Source of the DNA: Hormiphora californensis
Lineage: Eukaryota; Ctenophora; Tentaculata; Cydippida; Pleurobrachiidae
Assembly (NCBI GenBank): GCA_020137815.1
Contig: CM035353.1
Location: 8,525,298-8,589,297 of the forward strand
Length of the DNA: 64,000 nt
Reading direction: 5' to 3'
Shown here in pieces: positions 12,301-21,810 of this stretch (position 1 is the stretch's first letter; every line of letters starts with the position of its first letter). The position numbers and the translations under genes were made by a program. The notes under the pieces were generated by a model that saw nothing but the letters and a program-made list of their open reading frames with translations, was not told the origin of the DNA and did no database searches.

Positions 12301-15300
12301 CATAGTATAATTGTATACAGACACAGTTCCATAGCTCTATAAATCCATGATAATAAGGAGTTACCTGAACGTATCACACCTAGATTAACTACAATCTACA
12401 TACAACTAAGAATAGGATTGTACATAATGTGTACACCTCTAACACACACACACACACACTAACACATACCTTCTGTTCCAGTAGTAAACAGGTAACGAGC
12501 TCCAGGGTCCCCTCAACTCCCAGCAGCTCCAGTGGAAGGTGTACACAGTACTCAGAAAATGGGAGTCGTGAACTATCCGGATAACAAAAGTTTATGATGG
12601 GTGACACTACGTAACACTTGTTAAATAGCCGCAGACACAATCTCTCCCCCTGGGTGAAAATGGTAGTTAGTGGGAGGCAGAATAGTGGGAGACACAATCT
12701 CTCCCCCTGCAGGTGGATAGAAAGTGGTAGTTAGTGCTCACAATCTCTCCCCCTGGGTGGATAGAAAATGGTAGTTTGTGCTCACAATCTCTCCCCCTGG
12801 GTGGATAGAAAGTGGTAGTTTGTGCTCACAATCTCTCCCCCTGGGTGGATAGAAAATGGTAGTTAGTGCTCACAATCTCTCCCCCTGGGTGGATAGAAAG
12901 TGGTAGTTAGTGCTCACAATCTCTCCCCCTGGGCGGATAGAAAGTGGTAGTTAGTGCTCACAATCTCTCCCCCTGCAGGTGGATAGAAAGTGGTAGTTAG
13001 TGCTCACAATCTCTCCCCCTGGGTGGATAGAAAATGGTAGTTTGTGCTCACAATCTCTCCCCCTGGGTGGATAGAAAGTGGTAGTTAGTGCTCACAATCT
13101 CTGGGGGGGGTTCAACCTAAAAATTTCCATTTCCATTTGCCAAAATCCGGGTATCGATGGAAATTTTTAGAAATTTTTAGAAGTTTTTAGAAATTTTTAG
13201 AAGTTTTTAGTACTAAAAATTTCCAAAAATTTCTAAAAATTTCCAAAAATTTCCATTAATTTCCAAAAATTTCTAAAAATTTCTAAAAATTTCCAAAAAT
13301 TTCCATTGACCAAGAAAAGAAAAATTAACAAAAACTTGAAAATATATAAACACAGTTGTCGAAGAACTGGTTCCTTTTCCTTACCTCTTGTGACAACTGA
13401 GCATCAATAAGTTATTGAATGATAGATAAGACATCGATATCATATATTTTTGGGCAATCCATACAATTTCTTCAGAAATCATAGCTTCATTGGACAACTA
13501 AGTTACCAAATAGCACCTTATATAAGTACATAAGGTATCTTGTGCTATTTGGTAACTTACTTTTAAATATTCCTTCGGACGGGTCCTTTTACCATGACTA
13601 ATGCTTAATACCGTAGTAGATCAGGTTTCTTAGCATACAATATAGAAACTTAAACTCTTTTTAAAACTCGATAAGGGATATAGCGAGAATAAGTACTAAC
13701 TTACTGTCGAAAACATGCATAGATTACCTATCATTACCTTGGAATTGGGTTACCGACGAACTTATATAAACTTCTAAAAGTTTCTAAAAACTTCTAAAAA
13801 TTTCTAAAAATTTCTAAAAACTTCTAAAAATTTCTAAAAATTTCCATTTACTAAAAACTTCCAAAAATTTCCATTGTCCATAAATTTCTAAAAATTTCTA
13901 AAAATTTCTAAAAATTTCCAAAAAATTCTAAAAATTTCTAAAAATTTCTAAAAATTTCTAAAAATTTCCAAAATAAAATTTCCATTTGCCAAAAAAGAGG
14001 GTATCAATGGAAATTTTTAGGGTTGAACCCCCCCCCATCTCTCCCCCTGGGCGGATAGAAAGTGGTAGTTAGTGCTCACAATCTCTCCCCCTGGGTGGAT
14101 AGAAAATGGTAGTTAGTGCTCACAATCTCTCCCCCTGGGTGGATAGAAAGTGGTAGTTAGTGCTCAAATTTTGGGTAACGGGGCTATTATATGGGGTATA
14201 TCATAGGGGGTCCGGGGTAACCAGTAGTATACTATAGGGATTAGGGGGTAGTATTATAATACTAGGAGTGGGAGGCAGAATAACACGCAGTGGAAATATT
14301 CAAAATATAAGAATAATTTCAGTATACCTAAAGATAATTTCAGTATACATACACCTCTGTCTCTCTCTTCTTCAGACCCCATCTCTCTAAACAATTACCT
14401 CTGCTGAAGGTGCAGGTGATTTGATGAGGTTTGACAGCCACTCCTGTAACTCCTGACAGATGTCCAGTGTAGTGCATGCCTCTATATCAAAACCTGGAAA
14501 TGTATTGGGATAATGATACAATTGGAACAGTCAGACAGACCCGCTGATAATGCTATAAATGGGTAACACTTGTACCAAACAACAATTGGATAGCCCCGGG
14601 TCCCTAGATATAGAATTGGTACTAGTTTCTCTTTTTTGTATCCTCCTTTCTGCCCCGCGGCCCGTAACCATAGATAATTCCGGAAACTTTAGGATAGGGG
14701 AACCTATTCTCAAGTTAAATTCAGTGTGTGCAGGGTTGAAAAAAACACTCCGAAATGGTGCACAGTACGTTGCAAATTTTGTGCAAGGTGCACCCTTGTA
14801 ACAATTGTGAGATGTTTGGGGAAGTCTCTAAATTCATAAACCATAGGTACAAACTCCAAAAAGGTGGACTTTTGTTCCTTACACGAAATAATAATAATAA
14901 TAAACTGAATATATTCAGTTGATAGTGTATTAGCTGAGAAATATTGATTTCTTGAATGACAATGTGATAAATAATGCCTCTATTGTCCGTGATACTAAAT
15001 ACAAAAGGGGGGAAGATTCTATATTATTTAGCTCCGTTCCCTATAACATGAGATATATCGTTCATGTATAATATTCCTCTTTATATTTCTATCTCGAGAT
15101 ATAAATACATATAGGGTTAGGTAACTACCTAATATTATTATATGTTGACAATAGAGAGAGAGACCAAAGAGAGAGATAACTAGAGTTATTGTAAACAAAT
15201 AACCTGGTATGTACATTTAGTTCAGACTCTCTAACAATAAACCCTAGTTCTCACCATACTATGTACTAATACAAGTGGGACACCCTGTACAATAAACCCT

Positions 15301-16662
15301 AGTTCTCACCATGCTATGTACTAATACAAGTGGGACACCCTGTACAATAAACCCTAGTTCTCACCATACTATGTACTAATACAAGTGGGACATCCTGTAC
15401 AATAAACCAGTGGGAACCTTGAGATTGTTAGGTCACTGGATCTAGTAAGGAGCCAATATGACACAACATGGTGACTAACCGACCTGTGAGGGGGTTATCA
15501 AAGGACACACATCACATGCTGACTAACCGGTGGGGTGAAAGTCAGCAGGGTAGAAAGAGAAACTCCAGGGGATTGAGTTGCGGAATAACTCCTTCTCATT
15601 AACCGCAGCACCCATTTGCTGAAATGATATTAGATAAACAACAAGTTTATAGAGTGAGATAGAGAGGGGTGAAGAGAGATAGAGATAGACAATAGACAGA
15701 TGTAATATAGATCTTATTACTTCCCCCCTTTAAGTTAATAGAAAGAGTATCAAGTGTCTATTATATCAGATACATTAACGGAATATCACCACACAGAACA
15801 CCCCCCCTTACCTTCATAAACATTAGTTTGAAGGCATGGATACACTCCTTAGAACTGTTGAAGAATGTGTGATGTGATATCAAACAAAATGTGGTCAACA
15901 TGAACGCAACAACTGGTTTCTCCGGGTGATTCGATACCTTCTGCTTCGCCAAAATGGGTCGGTAAAACTGGACACACACCCCAAATCTGTTGGGTAATGA
16001 GATAAAGAGGGAGATCGTTTAAAGGGTAAAGAGAGGAAGGAAACGGGTTTAAAAGATAATGAGAGAGAGGGAGAGGGTTGAAGAGATACAAATAGGGATG
16101 GAATTACGGAGGGAGTTGAAGAGAGAGATTCAACCTACCGTTTCACATTATTTTTAAGGTCAGTTAACATGAATACAAAGTTAACAGATTCCTTCGGCAA
16201 TGTCTCCAGTGGTCCAAGGACTGTACATCCTTCTGGCTGGGCGAAAAACTCAACATCTGTAGAAATATACAATGTTATCACGTGACGCCCATATATGGTA
16301 TTGTCACGTGATGCCCATATATGGTATTGTACGTCATGTGATGCTACCTTGAGGTAGAGGATAATCTTCGTGGTCTTCTTGGGGAAATCTCCACAGAACT
16401 TTGGGCCTTAAAGTCTCATTTCCTTCGTCTAGTAATGGTATCTCACCGCTGACCTGAAATAAAAATGAAATTTGTGAGAGTCCCTACAACATCCTGAATC
16501 ACTGCAACCTACACAGTTTGAAGCTAGGATGATTTGAAGCTAGTTTGAAAGTGCAGAAACAATGGAATAATTTGATGAACATTGAAACAGTGTAAATTGT
16601 AATGTGATACTGACCACTAGAAAATAATCGAAGAGCCGCGGACAGAAAACTGATGGTAACAT
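337..16662 (-). CDS. MADD: MADD / Rab3-GEF orthologue (DENN domain), partial at 3' end
   Basis: DENN-domain guanine nucleotide exchange factor. The family activates Rab3/Rab27 on exocytic vesicles. Sixteen minus-strand exons were read: 16615-16662 (start ATG), 16348-16453, 16139-16256, 15812-15986, 15528-15618, 14399-14493, 12470-12649, 11407-11544, 10905-11015, 10243-10373, 9189-9331, 8947-9057, 8639-8828, 8242-8401, 676-794 and 337-523. All have GT/AG borders. Phases agree at every junction except 10243/9331. N-terminal CPRLFDYFLV, then QPEGC, FGVCVQFYR, LYPLEYIYNLIPVLP, GVPSSFF, LFPRP and DPSLIGDK match the MADD uDENN-DENN-dDENN order; DPSLIGDK is close to the MADD-specific DPALIGDK. After about residue 600 the exons encode low-complexity Ser/Thr/Gly linkers. 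The large intron 795-8241 contains a plus-strand GPCR gene. The C-terminal half lies outside the window. Assignment of the last two exons (676-794, 337-523) rests on matching strand, phase and composition only. Confidence 0.9.
815..2559. other. MADD intron, no gene seen
   Basis: This is intronic sequence of MADD. It contains a short (TAA)n run near 1598-1620, a (GA)n run near 1891-1908 and small open frames with no recognisable product. From 2230 to 2340 it holds a degenerate piece related to the terminal repeats of MITEs found elsewhere in the window. Confidence 0.5.
2230..2337. mobile_element. MITE remnant (two terminal motifs)
   Basis: TCAGACCCCGATTTA near 2233 resembles the ends of the pogo-like MITEs at 31318 and 38173. 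The motif CTTTGCGCTTGCCAGCGCAG near 2313-2332 is the reverse complement of motifs at 55919 and 56223. The remnant seems to hold parts of two different families. Confidence 0.45.
2560..2567 (+). promoter_or_regulatory. TATA-like box upstream of the GPCR gene
   Basis: The sequence TATATAAG lies 33 bases before ATG 2593 and 135 bases before ATG 2695. With normal TATA-to-start spacing of about 30, transcription would begin near 2590. This favours Met 2695, the one that opens the signal peptide, as translation start. This is inferred from position only. Confidence 0.35.
2593..7465 (+). CDS. LDLa-rich rhodopsin-family GPCR (LGR-like 7TM, no LRRs seen)
   Basis: Four exons, all phases consistent: 2593-3639, 3779-3876, 4528-6308 and 6399-7465 (stop included). 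Upstream Met 2593 is possible, but Met 2695 begins a much better signal peptide (MVSTMVLWWSIMALCVTA). The ectodomain has seven 10-aa QAPPDG-type repeats, then about six 11-aa GDWSTPPTTSI-type repeats, then Cys-rich modules including LDLa-like units (CDGRKDCSSEVDEEQC, CNLRDDCKDGSDEENC, CNGKIECSDLSDEC). The 7TM region starts near 5650. TM3 ends SLVRLRN, so the usual D/ERY is not conserved. TM7 carries NPLLY (NPxxY). The cytoplasmic tail is 21 copies of the octapeptide MGVQQTTE. TM2-TM3 resembles LGR/relaxin-receptor-type GPCRs and the molluscan GRL101 type. The ligand is unknown. The gene lies wholly within a MADD intron on the opposite strand. Confidence 0.88.
2758..3150 (+). repeat. Coding minisatellites in the GPCR ectodomain
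   Basis: About seven 30-bp units (2758-2967, encoding QAPPDG-type decapeptides) are followed by about six 33-bp units (2968-3150, encoding GDWSTPPTTSI-type undecapeptides). Both unit lengths are multiples of three, so the frame is kept. The product is a Pro/Thr-rich, probably O-glycosylated stalk between signal peptide and Cys-rich domains. Confidence 0.9.
6941..7444 (+). repeat. 24-bp coding minisatellite, 21 units, GPCR C-tail
   Basis: Twenty-one near-identical 24-bp units encode MGVQQTTE repeats at the receptor C-terminus. Because the unit is a multiple of three and lacks stops, other frames on both strands are also open; these are shadows. Substitutions (IGVQQTTK, VGVQQTNE, MGEQQTTE) are concentrated in the 3' half, so the 5' half looks more recently homogenised. 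Confidence 0.95.
8150..8265 (-). repeat. 45-bp tandem repeat carrying the 5' splice site of a MADD exon
   Basis: On the minus strand, CTCAACCCGTACAG|GTATGAG, the end of exon 8242-8401 with its donor, recurs at 45-nt spacing. The third unit has the altered donor GTACTGG. Since 45 is a multiple of three and the units are open, use of a later donor would add 15 or 30 residues (YEIWEVGEGDLNPYR units) without changing frame. Confidence 0.85.
8524..8625. repeat. 31-bp minisatellite just downstream of a MADD donor
   Basis: About three copies of a unit containing CATGTACCGGGGAGGTGG lie 14-115 bases from the donor of exon 8639-8828. Each unit has a GTACATGG that only weakly resembles the real donor (GTACCCATGG). 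I record it as adjacent to, not clearly derived from, the splice site. Confidence 0.75.
9333..9850. repeat. Minisatellite (~34 bp, ~15 units) abutting a MADD acceptor
   Basis: Units read GGGGGTGACATGGTGTTATA plus AGCAACTATAATGTT, with shorter variants. On the minus strand the array runs directly into the acceptor of exon 9189-9331 (CATGTCACCCCCAG). Array units share bases with the acceptor up to its AG and then diverge, so the array edge coincides with the splice site. Confidence 0.9.
11961..12150. repeat. Purine-rich (GAAA/GA)n tract in a MADD intron
   Basis: This is a degenerate GAGA/GAAAGA simple-sequence region. It creates long Ser/Leu/Phe-rich false reading frames on the opposite strand. 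No gene is supported here. Confidence 0.85.
12633..13102 (-). repeat. 44-bp minisatellite carrying decoy 3' splice sites (left part)
   Basis: The unit (minus strand) is ACTTTCTATCCACCCAG followed by GGGGAGAGATTGTG, that is, a pyrimidine tract, AG and the first 14 bases of MADD exon 12470-12649. About ten units lie upstream of the true acceptor at 12649/12650. The array is split by an inserted element at 13103-14036 and continues at 14037. Confidence 0.92.
13103..14036. mobile_element. Poly-G-ended foldback element in the minisatellite
   Basis: The ends are GGGGGGGGTTCAACC and its reverse complement, followed by TAAAAATTTCCAT on both sides. It is flanked by the direct repeat ATCTCT (13097-13102 and 14037-14042), a likely 6-bp target duplication. 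The interior is mostly repeats of AAATTTCTA/AAATTTCCA type in both orientations. A hairpin (AGTTACCAAATAGCAC and its complement) lies at 13500-13558. There is no coding capacity. Superfamily not recognised. Confidence 0.8.
14037..14166 (-). repeat. 44-bp decoy-acceptor minisatellite (right part)
   Basis: Three further units of the array that starts at 12633, separated from it by the 934-bp insertion. Unit sequence and orientation are the same, so the insertion happened after the array had expanded. Confidence 0.9.
15226..15407. repeat. 55-bp tandem repeat, ~3 units
   Basis: Three copies of a unit beginning ACAATAAACCCTAGTTCTCA lie in the MADD intron between exons 14399-14493 and 15528-15618. 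It is non-coding, with no splice signal inside the unit. Confidence 0.85.
15470..15545 (-). repeat. Tandem duplication of a MADD donor region
   Basis: On the minus strand the donor context CGGTTAGTCA of exon 15528-15618 recurs about 50 bases downstream (CGGTTAGTCACCATG). This is a two-copy example of the splice-site duplication seen elsewhere in the gene. Confidence 0.55.
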
Positions 16663-16827
16663 ATCATTCCGCTATGGGGACAAAGAAGGTGATTTGCAAG
16701 TAAAGCGATTGGAAATAACTGAGATTACCAAGATGGGTATATAATATTTAATTCATTAAAGTTATACACCTTTTAAAAGATAAAACTTGGTAAAATTCTG
16801 AAGGGTACAAAAACACAATACAATACA

Positions 16828-17290
16828 TCACTCAACATCGTTTTCATCTGAACTCTCGTTATTATCACTGTCCTCTACCGGGACTACTTTCTCTCGATAA
16901 TCTGTTGTATTTTTAACAGATTCTGAGTCAAGTTTCACCGCACACTCCCGTAGCATATCTTTTGTTTCAGCTAATGATAATATCGTTAACAATCGCTCCG
17001 GCTTTGACGGCAATGCCTTTTTAGATTTAGCCTCATATGGAGAGAACTTCCGTTCACCAATCACGGGATGTGTATTAGGTTGAGTTTAGATAAAGCAATA
17101 TCAAGATCACTGACATTTTCCCGAGACTCAATTATTGCTTTTGCCTTTTCTATACAGATTTTCAACTTGTCTCCAGTTATCACTTAACTTGAGGTAGTTC
17201 AAGAGTTTGGTCTGCCGATCTATCAAGCTCCAACAGCTCCTCGTTTGATTGTTTTTCAAGGGATTTTAGCTGGTCACGGTGTGGACTTAA
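16828..17290 (-). pseudogene. Decayed ORF, C-terminal fragment of unknown origin
   Basis: The last 78 codons (17064 to 16828) are open and end in an acidic tail (DSDNNESSDENDVE). Upstream, related-looking Lys/Glu-rich helix-like segments occur in all three frames between 17070 and 17290, separated by stops and shifts. This fits a frameshifted remnant, perhaps transposon-derived. I do not recognise the family. It lies just upstream of the MADD start on the same strand. Confidence 0.4.
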
Positions 17291-17299
17291 GCAAGGGCA

Positions 17300-17859
17300 G
17301 GCCGAGCGTTTTGCTCGTTATTTCCATATTTCAAACAAGCGATATGTCACTCAAATGAAAATTATCCCACGGTCAGAACTCAGATCCCTGCGACGAACTG
17401 CTAAGAAAAGTTTAGCAATCAGCGGATGAAGTCGATCAGAAAAGCGAGGTCAGAGAATCTTTCAAGTTCCAGTGAAAATTCGCTTTCTAAGAAGAAAAAA
17501 AATCAGCAGAAAAATATTTTTTAAATTTTGCTTCGTTCGGCGCGGTACGGCATGGCGCGCGAAAAGTTGCGAAAAGTTGCGCGCAAATAAAGCGCGCGCG
17601 AATTCATCTGACTTCATCGATTGTTTGCGGAGTGATTCTACCAGTCCTGCAGGACCTGTCACTTCTTGATTGATCACTTCATGACGGTTTCTAATTTCCC
17701 TCTACGTTGTTTTTTTAACACGGCCGCTTGTTATATGATAGCTCAACAAACAGCTATCTGGCGGCTTCAGCTTCAGACCCCAATTTGACAGTGCAAGTGC
17801 GCTCAGATGGGGTCGGCGGCGCCAGACAGAAAAGCAGGGACCAGGGGGATAGGTAACTA
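17300..17859. other. Intergenic, GC-rich CGCGC-containing patch, no gene
   Basis: No convincing coding sequence. The patch around 17530-17605 is rich in GCGCGC motifs, unlike its AT-rich surroundings. Similar GC-rich patches occur near 38345-38440 and 39390-39560. Confidence 0.4.
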
Positions 17860-17923
17860 TAATTAGTTAACTAATTAGTTGAGGGTACGCCTCAATTATA
17901 ATTGGGGCTGATGACAAACCCAC

Positions 17924-18032
17924 ATTGACATGTCCCTTGTCTGTCAGCTCTCACACCGGGCCGAAGGGCCGGTGTGAGCTTTCAGCTTACGCGAGCCCGA
18001 AGTGCCGAACAGACAGACTGCGTAGCATGGCA
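17924..18032. mobile_element. GC-rich structured insert with 8-bp target duplication
   Basis: This 109-bp insert is flanked by AAACCCAC (17916-17923 and 18033-18040). The other duplicate has a single AAACCCG at the matching place. It holds a strong hairpin, CTCACACCGG-loop-CCGGTGTGAG, inside an outer stem of TGTCTG/CAGACA. The hairpin core CCGGGCCGAAGG also occurs in the element at 39290-39374. Confidence 0.7.
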
Positions 18033-18278
18033 AAACCCACCCGACTCCGCGCCGCCGGTTGGCTCTCTTTAATATCATTATTCCCCAATTCCCCAATTCC
18101 GCCAATTTCTACTGTTGACATCAGCCATGGCAACTGTATCGGTAACCATGAAGAGTGAAGACTGAATCGCTTAAATATTTTCTGAAATCACAAACTCCCA
18201 AAAGAATAACAGCTTTACAGCTTTCTGCTTTGGTCACATAAATGTGTTTATGAAGGAGCAGACTGTCGCTGAACACAC

Positions 18279-19507
18279 ATTTGCGCTTTCTAAACAATGG
18301 CTTTTTCTGATGAGAACAACACCTAATGTCAAGGAAAAGTTTGAGCCACTAGAAAAGTGCATTAACGAAGTGTTTATCCCACGGATATTTGGACGACCAG
18401 TCAACACATTAATCAGGGAAATAACAAAGCTTCCGACAAAATACACAGGACTCAACATTTTTGATCCAGTGGAAATCTCGACCAGAGAATTTCAAGCTTC
18501 GAAAAATGCTACAACGTCTCAAGTAAAAAATATCATTCAACAAAAACTTGAGATAAACGATGTGGAATGGGCAGAGCAACAAGAAGAAAAACTATTGGAA
18601 AAACATTATCTCCGAAGTCGATGGACCACTCAGACGCCAAATTGAAGATCTCAGGCAACCGGGAACTTCTAGTTGGCTCACCACTCTGCCTATCAGAGAG
18701 TATGGATTTGTCCTGAACAAGCAGGAGTTCAAAGATGCGTTAGCCATAAGGTACATGCTCCCACTTGCTGATATCAGTGAGACATGCGGCTGTGGGGAAT
18801 CAGCTACTATTGAACACTTGTTATCGTGCATGCGTGGTGGATACACAAATGCTAGACACAACCAGGTCCGAGACATCACCGCAATAATGATGAAAAATTC
18901 CGGATGCGGGGACGTAAAGATCGAGCCAACACTGTTGCCCCTTACTGGAGAGGAACTAAATAAAAACAGCAACACTAGGGAAATGGCAAGACTGGACGTG
19001 TCTGGAAGAAATTTCTGGTCTAAGGGAGACAAGATCTTTGCGGACATCCGTATATTTAACTCGTTGGCACCAACAAATCAAATTAACACCATCGAGAAAA
19101 CTGCGGAGATCCATGAAGGTCAGAAGAAAAGGGCCTATGGGGAGAGAATCCTAAATGTGGAACGAGCTACCTTCACCCCACTTGTGTTCTCAACAATCGG
19201 AACATTCGGACCAGAAGCAGAGCGGTTCTACAAGCGTCTGGCTGGCTTGTACTCGGTTAAGTCGAAACAAAGCTATAATGACGCCATTAGATACATTAGA
19301 TTACGATTATCATTTTGCATCCTCAAATCATTACTCATTCAAATTCGAGGCTACCGAGGGTCTCTACCATTCTATCCTGATCTAATAGATATGAATCTAG
19401 TACCTTTATTCCTTTTATAAATCACGTTATTAGTATAACCTATTTCTATATATTTTGCGAGATGTTTTATAACATGACATTATAAATTTGTTCTATCTTT
19501 TCCCAAT
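18279..19507 (+). mobile_element. 5'-truncated retrotransposon, RT C-terminus plus Zn-knuckle/nuclease-like domain
   Basis: Flanked by CTGAACACAC at 18269-18278 and 19508-19517, absent from the duplicate copy (single site at 22122). Two frames, 18283-18645 and about 18600-19420, together resemble the end of an RT protein. Features are a thumb-like region, a C-x1-C-x7-H-x3-C knuckle (CGCGESATIEHLLSC), then a conserved RLDV..FADIRIFN..SFTPLVFST block typical of many invertebrate retroelements, possibly a PD-(D/E)XK-type nuclease (inference). A frameshift near 18600 breaks the ORF, so it is not functional. There is no poly-A tail. Confidence 0.8.
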
Positions 19508-19545
19508 CTGAACACACGCTGAACGAACGGCTTCGACTTCGACAC

Positions 19546-19800
19546 CATGACGCATGTAGGGGAAGTTAGGGTGGGGGGCAGGGTATGCCATGGCCCCAGT
19601 ATTTTTCAGGAAATGGCCCCTGTACTTATCATGATAGACAAAAAATACAACTTTTTGGCCTAAAAATTGAAAAATTTTCTCGGGCTCCGCTGGCACTCCG
19701 CCCAATGCGTACAATTTTGCAATATAAAATTCTATGCATTACATATCACGTGACCAAAAAAATTGGCCCCACCACTTTCAAAAGTTCCCCTACATGCCTG
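19546..19800. mobile_element. hAT-like MITE with 8-bp target duplication
   Basis: 255 bp between TTCGACAC direct repeats (19538-19545 and 19801-19808). Terminal inverted repeats are CATGACGCATGTAGGGGAA on the left and the complement of TTCCCCTACATGCCTG on the right. The other duplicate (near 22143-22158) has one uninterrupted TTCGACAC. An 8-bp duplication and CA...TG ends suit hAT elements. No coding sequence. Confidence 0.75.
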
Positions 19801-20030
19801 TTCGACACGACAACTCCAAATTATAATTAAGGATTTCTCACATTTTACTGCACAGGTGCAACTACTAGACAACAAAGAGAATCTGGGTACAGTAATCTTG
19901 TTCACTCCGAGGGAGAGTGACGGGCTCTCATCGAATCAGGTTTGTTACTTTGTGCAGTACTAGTGTTAAAATCTTGTGTGAGTTGACCGTACTCACTGGA
20001 CCATCAGCCAGCAGGTCCACGGCAACGGGA

Positions 20031-20135
20031 CTAAGCCCTGATACCCCAACATACAGATGGGAGATCAGGGCTTAGCTGGCACGAAGAGCTCATTTCTGAG
20101 CTCCCCCCGTTGAGCTCACCTCACACACACATCAC
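20031..20135 (-). other. Conserved stem-loops downstream of copy 1 (probable 3' UTR)
   Basis: TAAGCCCTGAT pairs with ATCAGGGCTTA (20034-20075), followed by AGCTCATTTCTGAGCT and a second GAGCTC pair. The same block follows copy 2 (22442-22530) with one change in the first stem. Its role is unknown; it may simply be conserved by recent duplication. Confidence 0.45.
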
Positions 20136-20158
20136 ACTACACTACACTACATACACAC

Positions 20159-20724
20159 TCATTCCATATCCAGCACGACATAGTCTGTCTGTGCTGCACG
20201 GTGGGAGCAGGGCACCGGTTCAGTTTGGTTGGCAGCATTGAGTCCGGTGATGGACGGCCCAGCTCCGTTTCGAATCATTTCGAAACTTATGTTCATCTCC
20301 TGATGAAGTTTCTTGATCTGATGAAGGATCCCTCCCTGTCGAGAAGCCAGACCGAGATTGTGTTCTACCATGGTGTGTCCCAGGACCTGAAAGTATTCGT
20401 GACATTAGTTTTGATATGCTAAACTAATACATATATGCGCCTGTATGAATTGAACTGGGGATTGTGAAGGCCAATTTATCACTCTGATCTTACCTTGTTC
20501 TTGTCAAGGATGGTCCTGAACATGGGACCTAGTTCTGCGGCGAGGGGCTCCATTAGAGATACCATCCGTTTTAGTTGTCTTTGTGTTTCAGCTGCCTCGT
20601 ACTTCAAGCCTTCCTCAGTTCTCCCTATCATCTTGGTGAGGATGAACACGGCTATAATCCCCAGGAGCAATGTTACTATCGGGATGATCTGCATGGCAAA
20701 CAAGGTAGGGGCGTCTAGTTCCAT
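20159..20724 (-). CDS. Small single-pass membrane protein, copy 1 (152 aa)
   Basis: Two exons, 20494-20724 (ATG, 77 codons) and 20159-20386 (75 codons plus stop), with GTAAG donor, TTTCAG acceptor and phase-0 junction. The predicted product has a short N-terminus (MELDAPTLFAMQ), one hydrophobic helix at about residues 12-33 (IIPIVTLLLGIIAVFILTKM), then a charged tail with heptad-like character (residues 40-105), ending TDYVVLDME. The terminal TDYVVL resembles an SH2-docking or YxxPhi sorting motif. I do not recognise the family. The neighbouring copy at 22573-23147 differs at about seven residues, so the sequence appears constrained. Function unknown. Confidence 0.75.
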
Positions 20725-20804
20725 GATTGGTGTAATTGCTTGGTTGTTTGGTGGTTAGTTTTTAAAGTGTAACGAGGCAAACAAAGCAAACGAATCTTCC
20801 CGGA

Positions 20805-20880
20805 GGGTACTGCACGTGCAAATAAGTAGCGACTATATCCCCACCCGGTTACCATAGTTACACGTGCAGTGCATCACCTC
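20805..20880. promoter_or_regulatory. Probable promoter region of copy 1
   Basis: Upstream of the gene start, two CACGTG E-box palindromes (in GCACGTGCA and ACACGTGCA) flank a segment that is nearly identical in the second copy at 23228-23303. The dyad arrangement and conservation suggest a promoter; this is inference. Confidence 0.4.
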
Positions 20881-21121
20881 ACTCACAAACACTAAAACTA
20901 GTTCAAAAAGGTACCTGCAGTAGGTGTGTAACTCATGCTTGACCTCGATACAGGAACGTTTGAGGGTAATGGGAGAGTTAGTAGATCAGCTGACTAGACC
21001 CGTTCTGTTTTGTTCCCCTGTGACGAGACTGGCACTACTGTTAGTAACCGTTAACTCCGATCGCTATAACCTGGGTATGTCAATAACTATTCAAGGGGTA
21101 GGGGTTCTGAATTCTGATAAC

Positions 21122-21625
21122 ATAAGTTGAGAACATGAATCATGCTGCCAGACCAAACCCAAAGAACCGAGACAAACCCCGCAAAACCAACCTCCAAACC
21201 AAACAACCAGCAAACCTCCACCAAACCTCCAAACCTCCACCAACCTCCAAACCTCCAACAACCTCCAAACCTCCACCAAACCTCCAAACCTCCACCAACC
21301 TCCAAACCTCCAAACCTAAACGCAACCTTAACCACACCTAACGCCGTCAAACACCAAGAGATCCGGAACAGCGGAAAGACCGAGACCCTCCGTCCACTAA
21401 GATGGTAAATGTGGACACTCGCCAGAAACCGAGACTCAGAACGAACTCATCAGCCGTAAACCTGACACCGTTTCGGGGCTTTAATTCAGTACGGGTACAC
21501 AAGGTACTAAGTCAGGCGCCCCGGCAATCTCGATAATCTGAGACCACCGTTCGATCTATACCCAGTTGCCCGGAATGAATGTGTCGACTGGGGTCCCTCA
21601 CTGCCTCCCCCTTTGACAGGTTTAT
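21122..21625. repeat. Insertion specific to the left duplicate, with CCAAACCTCCA repeats
   Basis: The right copy joins directly across this point (near 23535). The segment contains a degenerate tandem of ACCTCCAAACCTCCACCA (21195-21320), which generates proline/threonine-rich false frames. No gene or clear element ends were found. Confidence 0.55.
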
Positions 21626-21810
21626 GTGTTGTTTCTGGGTTCATTATCATACCATTGAGCACTTTAGCTCCAATTCTGTTGACTTTCACAGCGTAATTCG
21701 AGATTCAAGTCTCACTTAATTGGGAGTTGGCGCTGTATTCATTATATAATTTGTTTGTACCCCTATAATTCCAACTTCGGGTCGGACGAGGGGAAGCTTG
21801 CCTTTTGCGA

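Larger units (their letters stand above)
17860..21763. repeat. Tandem segmental duplication, left copy
   Basis: It begins near the shared sequence ATAATTAGTTAACTAATTAG (about 17862) and ends near TTCATTATATAATTTGTTTG (about 21763). The same order of sequence recurs at 21811-23681. The left copy is longer because it carries insertions at 17924-18032, 18279-19507, 19546-19800 and about 21122-21625. Each copy contains one gene for a small membrane protein. Confidence 0.88.

Noticed and set aside
20924-21130. Plus-strand 60-68 residue frame upstream of both duplicated genes
   Set aside because: It is present in both copies, but the frame lengths differ and it lies in the likely promoter/5' region of the minus-strand genes; no motif supports coding.
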